This document shows positions 44,410 through 55,964 of a stretch of 64,000 nucleotides of DNA, piece by piece. The stretch is from Bemisia tabaci. Its lineage: Eukaryota > Arthropoda > Insecta > Hemiptera > Aleyrodidae. Position 1 is the first letter of the stretch, and every line of letters starts with the position of its first letter. The stretch lies in assembly GCF_918797505.1 (NCBI RefSeq), contig NC_092793.1, positions 62,949,749-63,013,748 of the forward strand, written 5' to 3'. The notes below the pieces were generated by a model, which saw only the letters and a program-made list of their open reading frames with translations, made no database searches and was not told where the DNA came from. A program made the translations under genes and the position numbers.

Positions 44410-44600
44410 AACAGTACCTACTGTGACAGTCTCTGCAGTAGGAAAATATGACAACCAACCTTAATCTTGGCGTTTTGGCTCGCACGCTATTGCAAGCAGC
44501 TGTTTACATTTTGGAGAACTCAGCGGTGGGGAAAGAACACTGCTTAGTGGAGATACCTAGCCTCCCAAAACCGTTGTGGTGCGCACCTTGATTCAAGTAG
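44410..44600. repeat. Copy of a block from the element at 38514-39985
   Basis: GACAGTCTCTGCAGTAGGAA, TTAATCTTGGCGTTTTGGCTC and CCAAAACCGTTGTGGTGCGC match 39105-39260 at moderate identity and in the same order. It could be a fragment of a longer relative or a repeat captured by that element. Confidence 0.6.
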
Positions 44601-44622
44601 ACTCTTATTACACCTACACGTG

Positions 44623-44790
44623 GGTGATTTCACGATAACAGGAATAGCTAAAATGTGCAACACCTTAAAAAAAGTGTACCAATCTTGACAAGATTTCATA
44701 ACTTCACTTGGAGAGTATTAAACTTCCCGTTTCCAGCTCTGCAGCCTCATTGTTGAAATTTTTTGTTTGACGGGATGGGAGGTACAGAGC
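44623..44790 (-). mobile_element. Partial copy of the GGTGATTTCACG-ended element
   Basis: GGTGATTTCACGATAACAGG (44623) is the reverse complement of the right end of the elements at 48858-60077 and 61778-63206. The similarity continues (CTAAAATGTGCAACACCTTA, AAACTTCCCGTTTCCAGCT) to about 44790. The rest of the element is missing. Confidence 0.8.
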
Positions 44791-45501
44791 CTGGATGTGC
44801 TTACACCCTCATGTCAATAATTGGATCTAAGTTCCGAGCGGAATAAAAGACATAAACCCGATAAAGAAAGGAAAAGACGACTGAAACTTTCTTGCATATC
44901 CTACATAGTCTATGATGACTGAGGAGTGGACCCTATAAGTACCTAAATTAATTTATGGTTCAATGTGTGTGGAGTCGTTGAAATCACTTTTTCCGCTGTT
45001 AAAAAATCAAATTCCTCAATTTATGTACACGATATTAAATTTGTCCTTCTGGATTTCTTTCTAGTCTCTGCTCTATCAAAGAAATCCCAAGGATATAAGG
45101 GACAATCTTGCGACCATGTTGGTTCCTTGTTGCAGCAAAGCCATGGGGATGCAACAATATCCGTCGACGAACTCCTGATAATTATTCAGTACGCGTTCTG
45201 TCGACTTAGCTCTCCGCTATATGGGCTGAATTGGACACTCTATTGCGCCAAAAGAATTATAAACGGTTCATAATGTCTTGCTTAATGTCACCGTCCCTCC
45301 ACCACAATAAGGCGAGGAGGGGGAACGTTCGCGCCAAAAATCTACGCCCACTTAAATGGTTTCAAGTTCACAATCTCTCAAAGAGGGAGGTGTGTTTTGG
45401 GCCTTTTCCGGCCCCTCCTGCTTGGACTTAGCTAAACATTTCATGTCCTTTAAAAGTACTTAATCGGACTTCATGCGAATTGGTTCAAATACTGAAACCT
45501 A
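44791..45501. other. Unassigned sequence
   Basis: A 102-codon open frame (44965-45273) has no recognised motif. GGCCTTTTCCGGCC lies near 45400. No gene is supported. Confidence 0.3.
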
Positions 45502-45944
45502 CCCTACTAAAAACGGTCAAGTTGATACTACGTTGGTCTCGCCTAACATGGTAACCCAATCAGGAAATGAAACATGAAATCATTTTATGACATCAACATG
45601 GTATCAAATTGATATCACGTTGGGCACCATGTTGATATCAACATAATTTCAAAAGAGAACAGCGAGACACTATGTTGACATTAACATGGTGCCCAGAGTG
45701 ATATCATTTTGATGTTAAACATGGTATCAAATTGGAATCATGTTGATATCAGCTCCTCGCTAATCTATTTTGAAGCCATGTTGATATCAACATGATGCCC
45801 AACGTGATATCATGTTGATGTCATAACGTGATATCATGTTGATGTCATAACATGATACCATGTTGAACATGATGGACATCGGAGCCGTTACCCAGGAACA
45901 AGCGCGCTCTAGGTGGAGATTCCAGAACTATCATCTTCGCACGC

Positions 45945-46020
45945 ATCGTGGGCCCAACCGGTCTCCCATCTAAGCACTAAGTATGCCCGACGTTTCTTAA
46001 CTTTGGTAATCGATCCGCGA
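45945..46020 (-). repeat. 5S-rRNA-like block (5S-derived SINE)
   Basis: The plus strand reads GGTCTCCCATCTAAGCACTA, then GCCCGACG, TTAACTTTGGTAATCGATC. This is the complement of the 5S internal promoter (A box to C box) of a Pol III 5S gene. It lies in a word-filled element. A SINE3-type retroposon or 5S pseudogene is likely. Confidence 0.8.
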
Positions 46021-46519
46021 CTGTAGCCTGATCACCAGCTAAAGCTACTAACTTGATAGAAGGTATTCCTGTCTTTTAAGTAGGTATCTGTTATTCGACT
46101 CCTTTAACCCGAGAATTTCGAATTTAACGTTCTTTTTACGCTAAAGTCAAATAGAAAACGGCGGTGTGGGTATGGCGGCTGCGACCTGTAAAATGACTCT
46201 TTACCGTCAGATGTTTATAGACTGTAAAAATTCGATTATGACGTTCTTTTTACGAGACTGTAAAAATTCAATTATGACGTTCTTTTTACGCAGTTCTCAA
46301 ACCTAATCCGGCGGAATTCACTTGGCTGTTACAATCCGCAAAATGATTATTTTAAAAGCCCAAAAATATATCAACGCGTGAGCAATCAATTTTTGTGCGA
46401 TGCGTATTGGGCATTACGGTTTTTGGGCACGTTGATATCATGTTTGGTTATTCTAGCCAACTTGGTTTTCGGGTCATGTTAATATCATGTTGGGAAAGAA
46501 CCCAAGTTTAAACCATGTT

Positions 46520-46995
46520 CCCAAGTAGCAGAGGTTGCAACAACTTGCAACAAAATCGTTGGATTCTTTCAGCTAATAGATTGACGTGCAGATTACCTAC
46601 TCTTTCCCCCTAAAGAGCCAGCATTGTTGGAACTTGTTGCAATTAAGTTGAAACATGTTCCAACTTCAATGGTCCTTATAAAAACTATTGGTAAAAACAC
46701 GAACTTTCCAGAATTCTACCTACGCTGGAAAATTTAAAAAAACTTGGCAGGCTGTTGAAAATTCTTATTTTTTAGCATTTTGGCAACGTTGGTAAAATCA
46801 AGAATTCCCGATATTTGCGGCGTTGATGAAAAAACCCGACTTTTCGAGATTTTGGTAACATAGGTCAAAATCAGACAGGTAGCCTAAAATCAGCACCTAT
46901 CGACCAAAAGATGACAGAGTTGCAACATAGTTGCGACTTTTAAGCGATATTGTTTCAGCTTCTTGCAACTTTAAGTTTGGAAAATGCTACTTGGG
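46520..46995. mobile_element. CCCAAGTAGC-family element, short copy (476 bp)
   Basis: CCCAAGTAGCAGAGGTTGCA (46520) to GCTACTTGGG (46995), flanked by TT on both sides. The left 170 bases match the element at 38514 and the right end matches its 3' end, with the middle missing. The empty site is the repeated word AACCATGTTGGTTTCAAC of the surrounding element. Confidence 0.85.
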
Positions 46996-47397
46996 TTGGT
47001 TTCAACATAGTTTCAACTCGGTGAAAATGGCCAACTCGGTACCAACTTGGTTTTTGGATCATGTCGATAACTAGTTGGGGGAGAACCAAGTTGGGATAAC
47101 AACTTGGTATCAAGTTGCCCACAAGTTGGCCATTTTCACCGAGTTGATAACATGTTGATATCGTGCTGATACCAACTGCGTCCGTTTTTAGACGACCTTG
47201 GCATCAACATGGTATCAACGTGATCTTTTATAGTTGGGATACCAAAATGAAGTAAAGTCATTTTTGACAAAATGTTTGACCTCCACCATTCATTCACAGG
47301 GCGGACCCAGAGTAATTTATTGTTTATTATTTATTTCAACATTTAAATTGGTCTCCAATGAATACATGAGCAGTATAACTCACTTACTTACAGCTTT

Positions 47398-47399
<2 letters not shown>

Positions 47400-47448
<49 letters not shown>
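47400..47448. repeat. Poly(T) run
   Basis: Close to 50 T residues. Possibly the tail of a minus-strand retroposon, but no body is recognised. Confidence 0.85.
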
Positions 47449-47451
<3 letters not shown>

Positions 47452-47459
47452 TATCTAAC

Positions 47460-48850
47460 CTTTTTGTAAAAAGCGGATATAAAACATTGAGCAAGTAGGT
47501 ACATGTGTACCTAGGTAGTGTTTATCAAACTTTTTCTCGCGGTAGCAACTTTTCAGATATATCCTCTTGAAGTGCCGAAAATGCCAAAATTGCATAGGTA
47601 TATTACCGCGCGCGTTCTTGCCCGGTCAGAGATCCGTTTCAGTTAGTAAGCCTCGGCATGATGGAAGAGAGGAGGAGGATGTTGGTACCTACTCGACCAA
47701 CTAATCCTGTAACACTCTGTGAGAATTGCTTCTAGCCGTGTGTAAAATTAATTTTCATTGCGCATGAATGAGCTGTCAAATGAGCCTACAGTCAAGGCCA
47801 AGGTGCCGATGCAACAAATGCTTACAAAAGAGAACTTTTTGAAAGAACGGATATAATTAAAACCGCAGCTATGCATAAAAAATTAATAAAGAGAAAATTT
47901 TAAGGAAATAAAGAGCTGGCTAACGGATTGGAGAGAGCTGATTCGGCGAGGGCATCTGATCTGATGTTTCAACCGCATTTCCTCCTTGGGTACCTACCGC
48001 TATCCATGGCGCTGATCCGGTACACGCTAGTGTAGATTTACGTTTGCCAAATGTGGCAGATCGGCGATCGGTTTAAATTCGACTTGTCGTCCGCGCGGGT
48101 AGAACGAAAATGCGCCGATTGCGAATCCAACGAATTCAATTCATCACGCACTATGATTACTCTACATTATGCTGTGATGCACGCTGGAGGTCGCGCCATC
48201 TGACGGCGTCAATTCTAATCCTACGGCCGTATCAAGCGTAAGTACGTGTCGAGACGCATAAGAGCTCTCCAACGAAAGAGGAGACGACCCCAGCGTTGGG
48301 ACGGGCGATGGGAGGGAATTAGACGATTTCTTCAGGAAGCTATGATTATGTCAGGCGGTGTTGCCAGAGAGAGTCCAGGAGGAACAATGAGCCTCCACAC
48401 GCTTAATTGCAACGTTCTCATATCCCGGCATTAACAGAACTTTTTCCAGAATCTTTGATATTCTTGAATTTGTCTCTTTCAGCCATCGGGATCTTCTTAC
48501 TGGTTCTTTTTGTTGTTTGTTCCCTTTTTTCCTGTTTTGAGTCATTTTTTGGTTATTTTTCACGCAAAATTTTTTTCTAAATGCCGGGTTGACCTCAGGT
48601 TGACCCCAACATGAAAGTACGCTTTTCCTCTTTTCAAGAATCCGAAATTGGCAAGACATTCTGTTGCGTTGGTTTCGTGAAGTCTGACCAAGGCGGAAGA
48701 GCGGACCCTGTCGAATCGAATAAGTACCTTTTGCAAAGTTGAAATATGTCTCTCAATGCTCAAGGTAAATAGCGGACCAATAAGCATCGAATATTGCAGC
48801 CATAGGACCCTGTTTTAAACCTGTCTTCAAGACTGAAAAAACAAACAAAA
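47460..48850. other. Unassigned sequence
   Basis: Open frames of 62-102 codons (48246-48434, 48351-48659) carry no recognised motif. No gene, tRNA or element end was identified. Confidence 0.3.
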
Positions 48851-49421
48851 TCAAGAGGGTGATTTCACAATTAAAGGAATAGGTAGTCGTGTCGCCGTGA
48901 GTTATACACAACTTAGGGTAAAACAATTGAAAACCAAGTTGATAAATCAATGGGAATGATGTCTCTGAACTTATACATGCTAAAAAGTATGATAAATTGT
49001 GATTATCTTCTTATAAATAAAGTAAAGGTCGGTTTCAACGGTTTTCAAGAAATGGGGGGTCAAACCGTCCGTCCGATCTTCCCTACAATTTGTATAACGG
49101 TCCTCCCCGATTCGGTGAGAGACACTGGCTATTTCAATTTTCTCCCTGTCGTGATTTCAGGATTTTATGGTCAAAAAATGGTAAACTTGGGGAGAGGAAC
49201 GGGCCCACGGTTGCTAAGCATGCGTTGCTAGGAACCTTTGTTTGCGATGTATATCGCCATACGTGCGATTATCGATCCTAACTCACTATATATCGATTTG
49301 CCTTATGTATTTGTTGTGTTTGATTGTGTTTCATGATGTGCGATGTGTTTTTTGTGTTTAATGTGTTTGTTGTGTTTGATTGTGTTTCATGATGTGCTTG
49401 ATGAGTTTGATGTGTTTGGTA

Positions 49422-50657
49422 CCCTGGTAAAAATGGCAAGTGCTCAGATCAGTAGCACTTGCCTTTGGAACAGACCTAAGCACTGATGTCAGTGCTGCCG
49501 GGCGCTGATCTGCTACCTCAGTGTTAGGTCTGTTCCAAAGGCAAGTGCCTCTGATGTAAGTGGCACTGACCTAAGTGTCTCAGACGTACGCGGAGTGGAA
49601 ACTCCCAGAAATACTGTACAGGCAAAAATTTCGTTAATTACCGATCTGCCAGGTATGTTAAGTCACTATTTGACGATCAGGGAGGGCTGCTGTGAGTTTT
49701 CAATCCCAAGCAAGTATCACAATCTTCAGGGGACATCGCTCGTTCCCATGCGGTCTCCAATCTAAGTACTAACTACGCCCGACGTAACTTAACTTCGGTG
49801 ATCGTCCTAGCGATTGGACCACTACACTACCTGCGCGTGTACGTGTTAGGGGCGTAATTTTACCATTTCAGGGCCCCCATTGGGGTAATTTTGCCAGCAA
49901 ATGATGATTTTGTCTTTGAATGTGAATCCGATACTTAATTTTTCTATTATTCTTTTTTAATCAATCAACATGTAAATGAAGTTTTGTAAGTTACGTTTCT
50001 TTGAAAAAAAATGGATCGCACTAAAATTCAAAATTAAAGCTAATGATGCAAAAAAAATAATGAAAGTTGAAATTATACAAAAAATATAAATTAGCAGACA
50101 CAAAAATTGAAAGTAAAGGAGTAAAAAAGTTAGAAAAGAATTAAAAATAAAGTAGGAAAATTTAAAAAAAAAAATTAAGACTGGAACATTTTAAAAAGAG
50201 TTATAACTGAGAAAAATTAAAACCAAAAAAACAATTTTTTTTAAAAAAAACTCCTAAGTTAAAAAAAATAATAATGCTTAAATAAATACATCGAAATACA
50301 TATTATAGCGGTGATAATATTTTTACCGATCTCATTTTTTTTTTGGTGTTTTAATTATGTAAGTGCCATCTTAAACGAAGAGGGTAAAACAAATTATTCA
50401 AGAGTGTGGCTATCTGAACTAGTTTTCCTTCCCTCTTACAAAATCCCACCTTCTACAAAATATGCCTCTCTGAAAGATAAAGTTTATGGTCCCCGTATCC
50501 CGAAGAAATATTCCCCTACGAAAATGAAATAGGGCTGGGGAAGGGGGAGTCATCTCTACTTTTTGGGAGTGAGTGCGGTTCGATTAAGACTGATGTCAGA
50601 GACTTACGGACCTCAGTGGAAAATTCACTGACCTAACACTTGCCATTTTTACCAGGG
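49422..50657. mobile_element. TA-flanked CCCTGGTAAAAATGGC-ended element (1.24 kb)
   Basis: CCCTGGTAAAAATGGCAAGT (49422) and its exact complement to 50657, with TA on both sides, inside the TGTGTTTGAT array. Both ends contain AGTGCTCAGATCAGTAGCAC and GCACTGATGTCAGTGC words (word-filled). The middle is A-rich sequence with a 5S-like block (49740-49830). No transposase. Confidence 0.9.
49740..49830 (-). repeat. 5S-rRNA-like block (5S-derived SINE)
   Basis: On the minus strand GATCACCGAAGTTAAGTTAC, GTCGGGCG, AGTTAGTACTTAGATTGGAG, ACCGC: close to the canonical animal 5S promoter region. It is the best conserved of the three copies. It begins with GTGTAGTGGTCCAATCGCTA on the minus strand, a tRNA-like or SINE-specific lead that is not 5S. 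Confidence 0.85.
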
Positions 50658-50868
50658 TACGTTTGATATGTTTGATGTGTTCGTTGTGTTTGATTGTGTT
50701 TCATAATGCGTTTGATGTGTTCATTGTGACACAACACACAACAAACACAAAAAGCACATCAAACACATCATGAAACACAATCAAACACAAAAAACACATC
50801 AAACACAAAAAACACAACAAACACAATCAAACACAACAAACGTGCTGAAGGTTATATTCATTTGAAAG

Positions 50869-51745
50869 ATGCAGTATCTGGAAATATCTGGAAGTCAAAT
50901 GGTGATTCTTCCTTCAAGTTTTACCGGTAATCCAAGGTATATACACGAGAGAATACAAGACGGAATGTCATACGTTAGAAAGTACGGAAGATGCGATCTC
51001 TTTATAACAATGACAACAAATCCTAATTGGAAAGAAATTCATGAAAACATAAATAAAAATCAAAGTCCCAAGATAGACCAGCTATAATTTCAAGAGTATT
51101 CCGTTTGAAATTAAAAACACTGATGCAATTATTGACAAAATACCATATTTTGGGAGAAGTACGCTGTTTCATATACTCAATAGAATATCAAAAGAGAGGC
51201 CTACCGCTTGTGCATGTTCTTATTTGGTTTTAAGAATGTATTCAACCTAATGCTACCATAGATACCATAGATAACATAATTTCCGCAGAAATTTGCAATG
51301 CTTCGGATGACCCTATACTTCACGAAATCACTAAGTCTCATATGATACATGGGCCTTGCGGTTTATTTAACAAAAACTCTCGCTGCATGAGGGATAACAA
51401 ATAAAATGCACTAAAACATTTCCAAAAAAAATCGTAATGAAAACTCAATCGAATGACGACGGTTACCCAATGTACAAAAGAAGAGCTCCAGAACATGGTG
51501 GGAATATAACAGTTATCAAAAGATTTGGTCAAAATATTGAAGTAAACAATCCGTGGGTAGTTCCGTACTACTCACCATTATTGTCCAAAGCATTTAAAAC
51601 ACATATTAATGTAGAGTATTGTCACAGTGTCAAATCAATAAAATATATAAATAAATATATACATAAGGGCACTGATCAAGCAACAATAGGAATAAAAAAA
51701 GAAAATAATGAAATAGACAACTATTTTAATGGAAGATATATATGA
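50869..51745 (+). pseudogene. Helitron Rep domain, broken
   Basis: Helitron-like N-terminal domain: VILPSSFTGNPRYIHERIQD, KYGRCDLFITMTTNPNWKEI. It continues in another frame: CFIYSIEYQKRGLPLVHVLI. The normal HUH motif (H-hydrophobic-H after GLP) reads L-V-H here, so the first metal-binding His (51207-51209) is a Leu. The next segment (NPWVVPYYSPLLSKAFKTHI, then KYINKYIHKGTD, the Tyr region with Y-x-x-x-Y) lies at 51437-51745. In-frame stops (51085-51087, about 51231 and 51743) and a frame change make it inactive. Confidence 0.85.
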
Positions 51746-51808
51746 AGTGCTGAAGCAACATGGAGAACTTTCGGATTCCTCATTCATGAACATTATCCTG
51801 CTGCTATA

Positions 51809-53159
51809 ATGCACTTACACATTCATCTCGAAAATGGTCAAAGAATTTATTTCACTCCTGATAACGCCAAAGAAAAAATTGAACACCCAAAAAACACTAC
51901 ATTACTTGCCTTTTTCGAACTTTGTCAAAATGATGATTTCGCAAATACTCTATTTTACCATGAAGTAAGTTCAAAATATACTTTTAATAAGAAAACCGGA
52001 ACATTCGACGGGCGAAAAATTGGAGAAGCAGTCAAAAACCATCCAAACGTAAAAAAAGTGAAACTATCGGACGTACATATACCATCCATCCAAAAAATAA
52101 AGAATGCTATTTTCTCAGAATGTTACTCAACCATGTTAAAGGACCAACTTCGTACAAATATTTAAAAACGGTGAATGGAATAGAGTTTGAGACATTTCAA
52201 GATGCATGTGAAGCTTATGAAGTATTAGAAAATGATAAAATCTGGGAACAAACATTAGAAGAAGCTTCCTCTAGCGACAGCCCACGGAAATTAAGAAATC
52301 TCTTCGTAGTAATTTTAATATTTTGCAACGTCAGCAAACCTATAGAATTGTGGGAAAAGTTCAAACATGACCTTTCAGAAGATTTTTTTAAGAAAAACAA
52401 AGGAAATAAATGAATCTGCCTCATTCGAAAACTCACCCCAACTATATGACGATTGTTTATCAGAATTACAAAAGTTAATTGAAAATGCAGTAGGCCAGTC
52501 ATTGAAGGACTACCGATTACCAACTCCTTTCAAATCAAGTAAAATGATAAAAAATAACGAATATTTGAAAGAAACGACATATAACCGTGAAGAGATGCTG
52601 GAGTATTTAAAAAGTAATGACTACAAACTAACATACGAACAAAGGAATATTTATGAAAAAATTATTAAAAATGTAAAAAAGGAAAAAAGAAAATTTAGTT
52701 TTTGGATTTAGCAGGACGGTCGGGGAAAACTTTCTTAATAAAAAAGATTTTGGCAAAATTGAGGAGGAATTGCAGCTACTTTAATGCCCGGAGGAACAAC
52801 TGCTCATTCAACTTTCAAAATTCCATTAGATGTAAATGGAATAGAAAATCCAATTTGTTCTATAACCAAAAAACGTAACATGTACGAAGTCCTGAGAGAA
52901 ACATCATTGATAGTATGGGATGAATGTACCATGATTAATAAAAATGCATAGAAGCTCTTAATCAATCACTGATAGACATTTTTCAAAGTAAAGAGTTAAT
53001 GGGTAAGAAAGCAATACTGTTTTCAGGTGACTTTCGCCCAAATTTTGCCAATTATAGTTGGAGGAACAACAGCAGATGAAATTAATGCTTCCTTGAAAAA
53101 TTCAATCCTTTGGAAAGATATGGTAAAATTTAAGTTGACAAAAAATATGAGAGTACATA
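51809..53159 (+). pseudogene. Helitron helicase, N-terminal part, broken
   Basis: PIF1-family helicase of the Rep-Hel protein. It begins with the linker (HLENGQRIYFTPDN, then LLAFFELCQNDDFANTLFYH). A frame change follows and then LLNHVKGPTSYKYLKTVNGI and SPRKLRNLFVVILIFCN. A further frame change leads to the Walker A region (AGRSGKTFLIKK, near 52711-52740; the usual form is GGxGTGKT) and Walker B (LIVWDECTMINKN, near 52906-52940). Stops near 52165, 52411, 52709 and after Walker B break the gene. It is interrupted at 53160 by an inserted element. Confidence 0.85.
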
Positions 53160-53911
53160 CGGGGTGTCCCAAAAGTCCGTATCCCCCTCCTCGTAACTTG
53201 TGAACGGTTAGAGATAGAAAAACGAAACTTTGGGAATGTTTCTATCTTAAAAGGGACCATCTTCTAGGGTTTTGTTGCCCCCTCAGGGGTGGGGGCGCGG
53301 GGCCCCCAACTTTTTTTTTTTTTTTCAAATGGTAACCCCTATCTTGTGATACATAATTAGAAAGAGCATAAAAAACTAAGAATTTTGGCGCAAACCGCAA
53401 ATCAATATCTTAATTTTTGACCGAGTTATAATAGGTCAAAGGTCAAATTTGACCTATTTTCAAAAAATCATACCTCCGGTTCAAATTATCGTAATGGAAA
53501 AATAAAACGGTAAAATTTACCAAATTGTAAGCACTTTCAAGTAATAATCATAGAAATTACTTCAAACTAATTTTAAGGGGGGTTTCGGACCCCGAATAGG
53601 TACGTCATTTTAAAGGTCATACGATATTCTCGCGAAATGAACCAATTTCCCCTTCCTTTCCTCAACATTATCTTAGTAAGTTCAAAATTAGTTCAACATT
53701 GCGTTTTCAAGTCCCCAAATGATGTATCACAAGATAGGGGTTACCATTTGAAAAAAAAAAGTTGGGGCTCCCGCCCCCCCCCCTGAGGTGGGGGAGGACA
53801 AAACCCTAGAAGATGGTCCCTTTTAAGATAGAAACATTCCCAAAGTTTCGTTTTCCTATCCCTAACCGTTCAAAAGTTACGCGGGGGGATACAGACTTTT
53901 TGGACACCCTG
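53160..53911. mobile_element. TA-flanked element inserted in the helicase (752 bp)
   Basis: CGGGGTGTCCCAAAAGTCCG (53160) against GACTTTTTGGACACCCTG (to 53911). The left flank is TA and the right flank TG. The arms are about 170 bases (AACGGTTAGAGATAG, AACTTTGGGAATGTTTCTAT, AGGGTTTTGT). It resembles the element at 24468-25299 in ends and layout. The helicase reading resumes after it. Confidence 0.8.
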
Positions 53912-54230
53912 TGCAAGCAAATGAAAATGACTCTAATTTCTCCGCAATATAGTTAAAAATAGGACATGATGAGATAGATAAAAATGAAAAAGGTTTAATT
54001 GAAATTAACCCATCTATTGGCACCACTCTGGAATCAAAAGAAGAACTCATAGCAAAAATTTATCCGGGTATTGGAAAGCTTGAATATATTGAAAATAGTT
54101 GGCTATGCGACAGAGCAATCCTCACTCCGAAAAACGAGCAAGCAACAGAAATTAACTCCGCAATAATTAATCGTATAAAATCAGAAGAAAAAAAACAAGT
54201 TGGTTTTTGCAATCGCTAGCGATAGCAATA
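53912..54230 (+). pseudogene. Helitron helicase, middle part
   Basis: Resumes helicase similarity: HDEIDKNEKGLIEINPSIGT, LEYIENSWLCDRAILTPKNE, QATEINSAIINRI, matching the usual WLCERAILAPKN block of PIF1-like Helitron helicases. It ends at the insert beginning at 54234. Confidence 0.8.
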
Positions 54231-54233
54231 TTC

Positions 54234-55940
54234 GTCATGGGAACTTAAGCTTCTGGGATATGAAAATTTTAAGGTACAGTTCGTTTGCAGTATCTTCAGA
54301 ATTGAAGGGGCTATGTAATTTTGTGTCAACATCTCTTTTTTAACATTTTTAATTTTTTTTCTTTGCATACAAGAAAGCTGTTATTTACCAATTATTTATT
54401 TTCGTTGGATTATACATGGTTTTCGGAAGTTAACGCATTTAACTTTCAGTTTCGCTTTTTCGGCGTAAAGTATGATATTTTTACTTTACACATATGCCCG
54501 AACACGCATCATAAGTGACCTATGTGCCTCCTAAGTTGCCATTTTTTCATTCAAATAGATGTAACTGAAATGTTTGATGTGCACTATACTACTTTCATGT
54601 CATTGCTTTATTTATTTTTTGAAAAAAGAAAATACCATAATTAATTTGGGCGAACAGAGAAAATATACATCAATATTTGGGTCAACATCTCCTTGATTAT
54701 ATAACGGATGAATATATTAGTATTTCTGTATCAAAAAACTTAGCTTTTGTCTTCAGAGATACACTGATTCTAGTCCAAGGCAATTTGTTTTATTGAAAAG
54801 ACAAAAAAACAAAAAATAAAAAAAAAAAACAACTGAAATGTTAGACATACTATTTTCATGTCTTTCTATTTGTATCAATAGGTACATCTTGCTTAACTTA
54901 CGAACGTTGAATGTAAATAAACTTTATTGAAAAAAAAAAAATAACGTCATTAATTTGGGGAAACATGTGGCTAATTATATGAAGGAGGTATATTCCAGTA
55001 TTTTTGTTTAACATATTAACTCACGAGAAAATGTTTGTACATTTATCATCTAGTATTAATTATTTTTGGATGATTGGTCTAAAACATTCAATACAACCAT
55101 TAAAAATTAACTCCCATCGCCGGGTATCGAACTCCCGATCACCTATTGCCCGCACCTTACCAAAAAAATAGGGCGTCTCAGTCAACTAGGCTATCTCAGG
55201 ACCGCGGCATCTCGAGTAAAAATAGCATTTAAAAGACTCGGACGATGGGCGGGACTTATCACAAGAGTTGTCCTTGAGCGATTCGCGTCTTCGTAGCCTC
55301 TGAGATATGAGAAAAAGAGCTAACTGCCTTTCTCTGTGAGACATTGTTTGCCTATGCTATCATGTGTCTCGAGTTTCATCCCAGAATGCATTCGCGATCG
55401 CGGCAGTAAGCTGAGGCAATATTTCTGTATTCATGGAATAAATCAATCAGTCGAGTTCCAATTTTGGCTCATATATCCGTAACGGGTCCTCCAGAGCAGT
55501 TTTCCACCTTGCACAATAGTTATAATTTCTTTATTTCTATTTGTAAAATTTGAGGTGGGATAATAGCGGCTTCTCAAGAGCAACGAGGTAGGCGATCTTT
55601 TGCACCAACGAACAGAAAACTGATGGCGAAAAATAACCAATGAAAACCTCCCAAAAAAAAGAATTTGCCCAAAAACGGAACTTCGTGGATCTGCGCAGAT
55701 TTACCAGTCAGACACGACATCTCAAGGTGGAAAAAAACTCGCTGAAAGCGAATTTTAGCAATCAACACAACTTGACGTAGAGACATGATTGGCTAAAAAA
55801 TACAACGGTTTTTGATACATCGGAAAATCAACCAAAAATCGGAGACTGGGCGAAACGCTCAAGGTCGCAGAGGTATAGGGAATCCCATAGCGAAAGCAAC
55901 GGAACGATTCTAATATCATGGGGAACTCCGTTCCCATGAC
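54234..55940. mobile_element. 1.7-kb insertion in the helicase, with a tRNA-like SINE
   Basis: GTCATGGGAAC (54234) and GTTCCCATGAC (to 55940) form an 11-bp perfect inverted pair, and the helicase reading stops before and restarts soon after. The left half has poly(A) and AT-rich parts. A minus-strand tRNA-like block is at 55110-55205. No gene is recognised; the element boundaries rest on the short inverted ends only. Confidence 0.5.
55110..55205 (-). repeat. tRNA-derived SINE head (minus strand)
   Basis: On the minus strand TAGCCTAGTTGA (complement of 55182-55193) acts as an A box and GAGTTCGATACCC (complement of 55122-55134) as a B box, about 50 bases apart, with a long variable region. The acceptor stem is imperfect, so a retroposed tRNA-like head is more likely than a tRNA gene. 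Confidence 0.6.
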
Positions 55941-55964
55941 AAAACATTTTTCAATTAATGCAGG

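Larger units (their letters stand above)
45502..47238. mobile_element. Word-filled element with GATATCAACATG words (1.74 kb)
   Basis: CCCTACTAAAAACGGTCAAG (45502) is matched by the complement of the sequence ending ATAGTTGGG (47238) over about 27 bases with six mismatches. The outer parts are almost entirely degenerate copies of ATGTTGATATCA and its complement. Two passengers lie inside: a 5S-like block (45945-46020) and a CCCAAGTAGC element (46520-46995). A matching target duplication was not found. Confidence 0.7.
49310..50838. repeat. TGTGTTTGAT array with strand switch, split by an element
   Basis: TGTGTTTGATGTGTTTG-type units fill 49310-49420 and 50658-50727. From 50728 to about 50838 the same unit appears in reverse complement (AAACACATCAAACACA), a switch of orientation within one array. 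The element 49422-50657 divides it. Lies in the 5' part of the Helitron. Confidence 0.85.

Noticed and set aside
49310..50838. CRISPR-like array from repeated TGTGTTTGAT units
   Set aside because: The units are contiguous simple repeats without spacers, in a eukaryotic Helitron.
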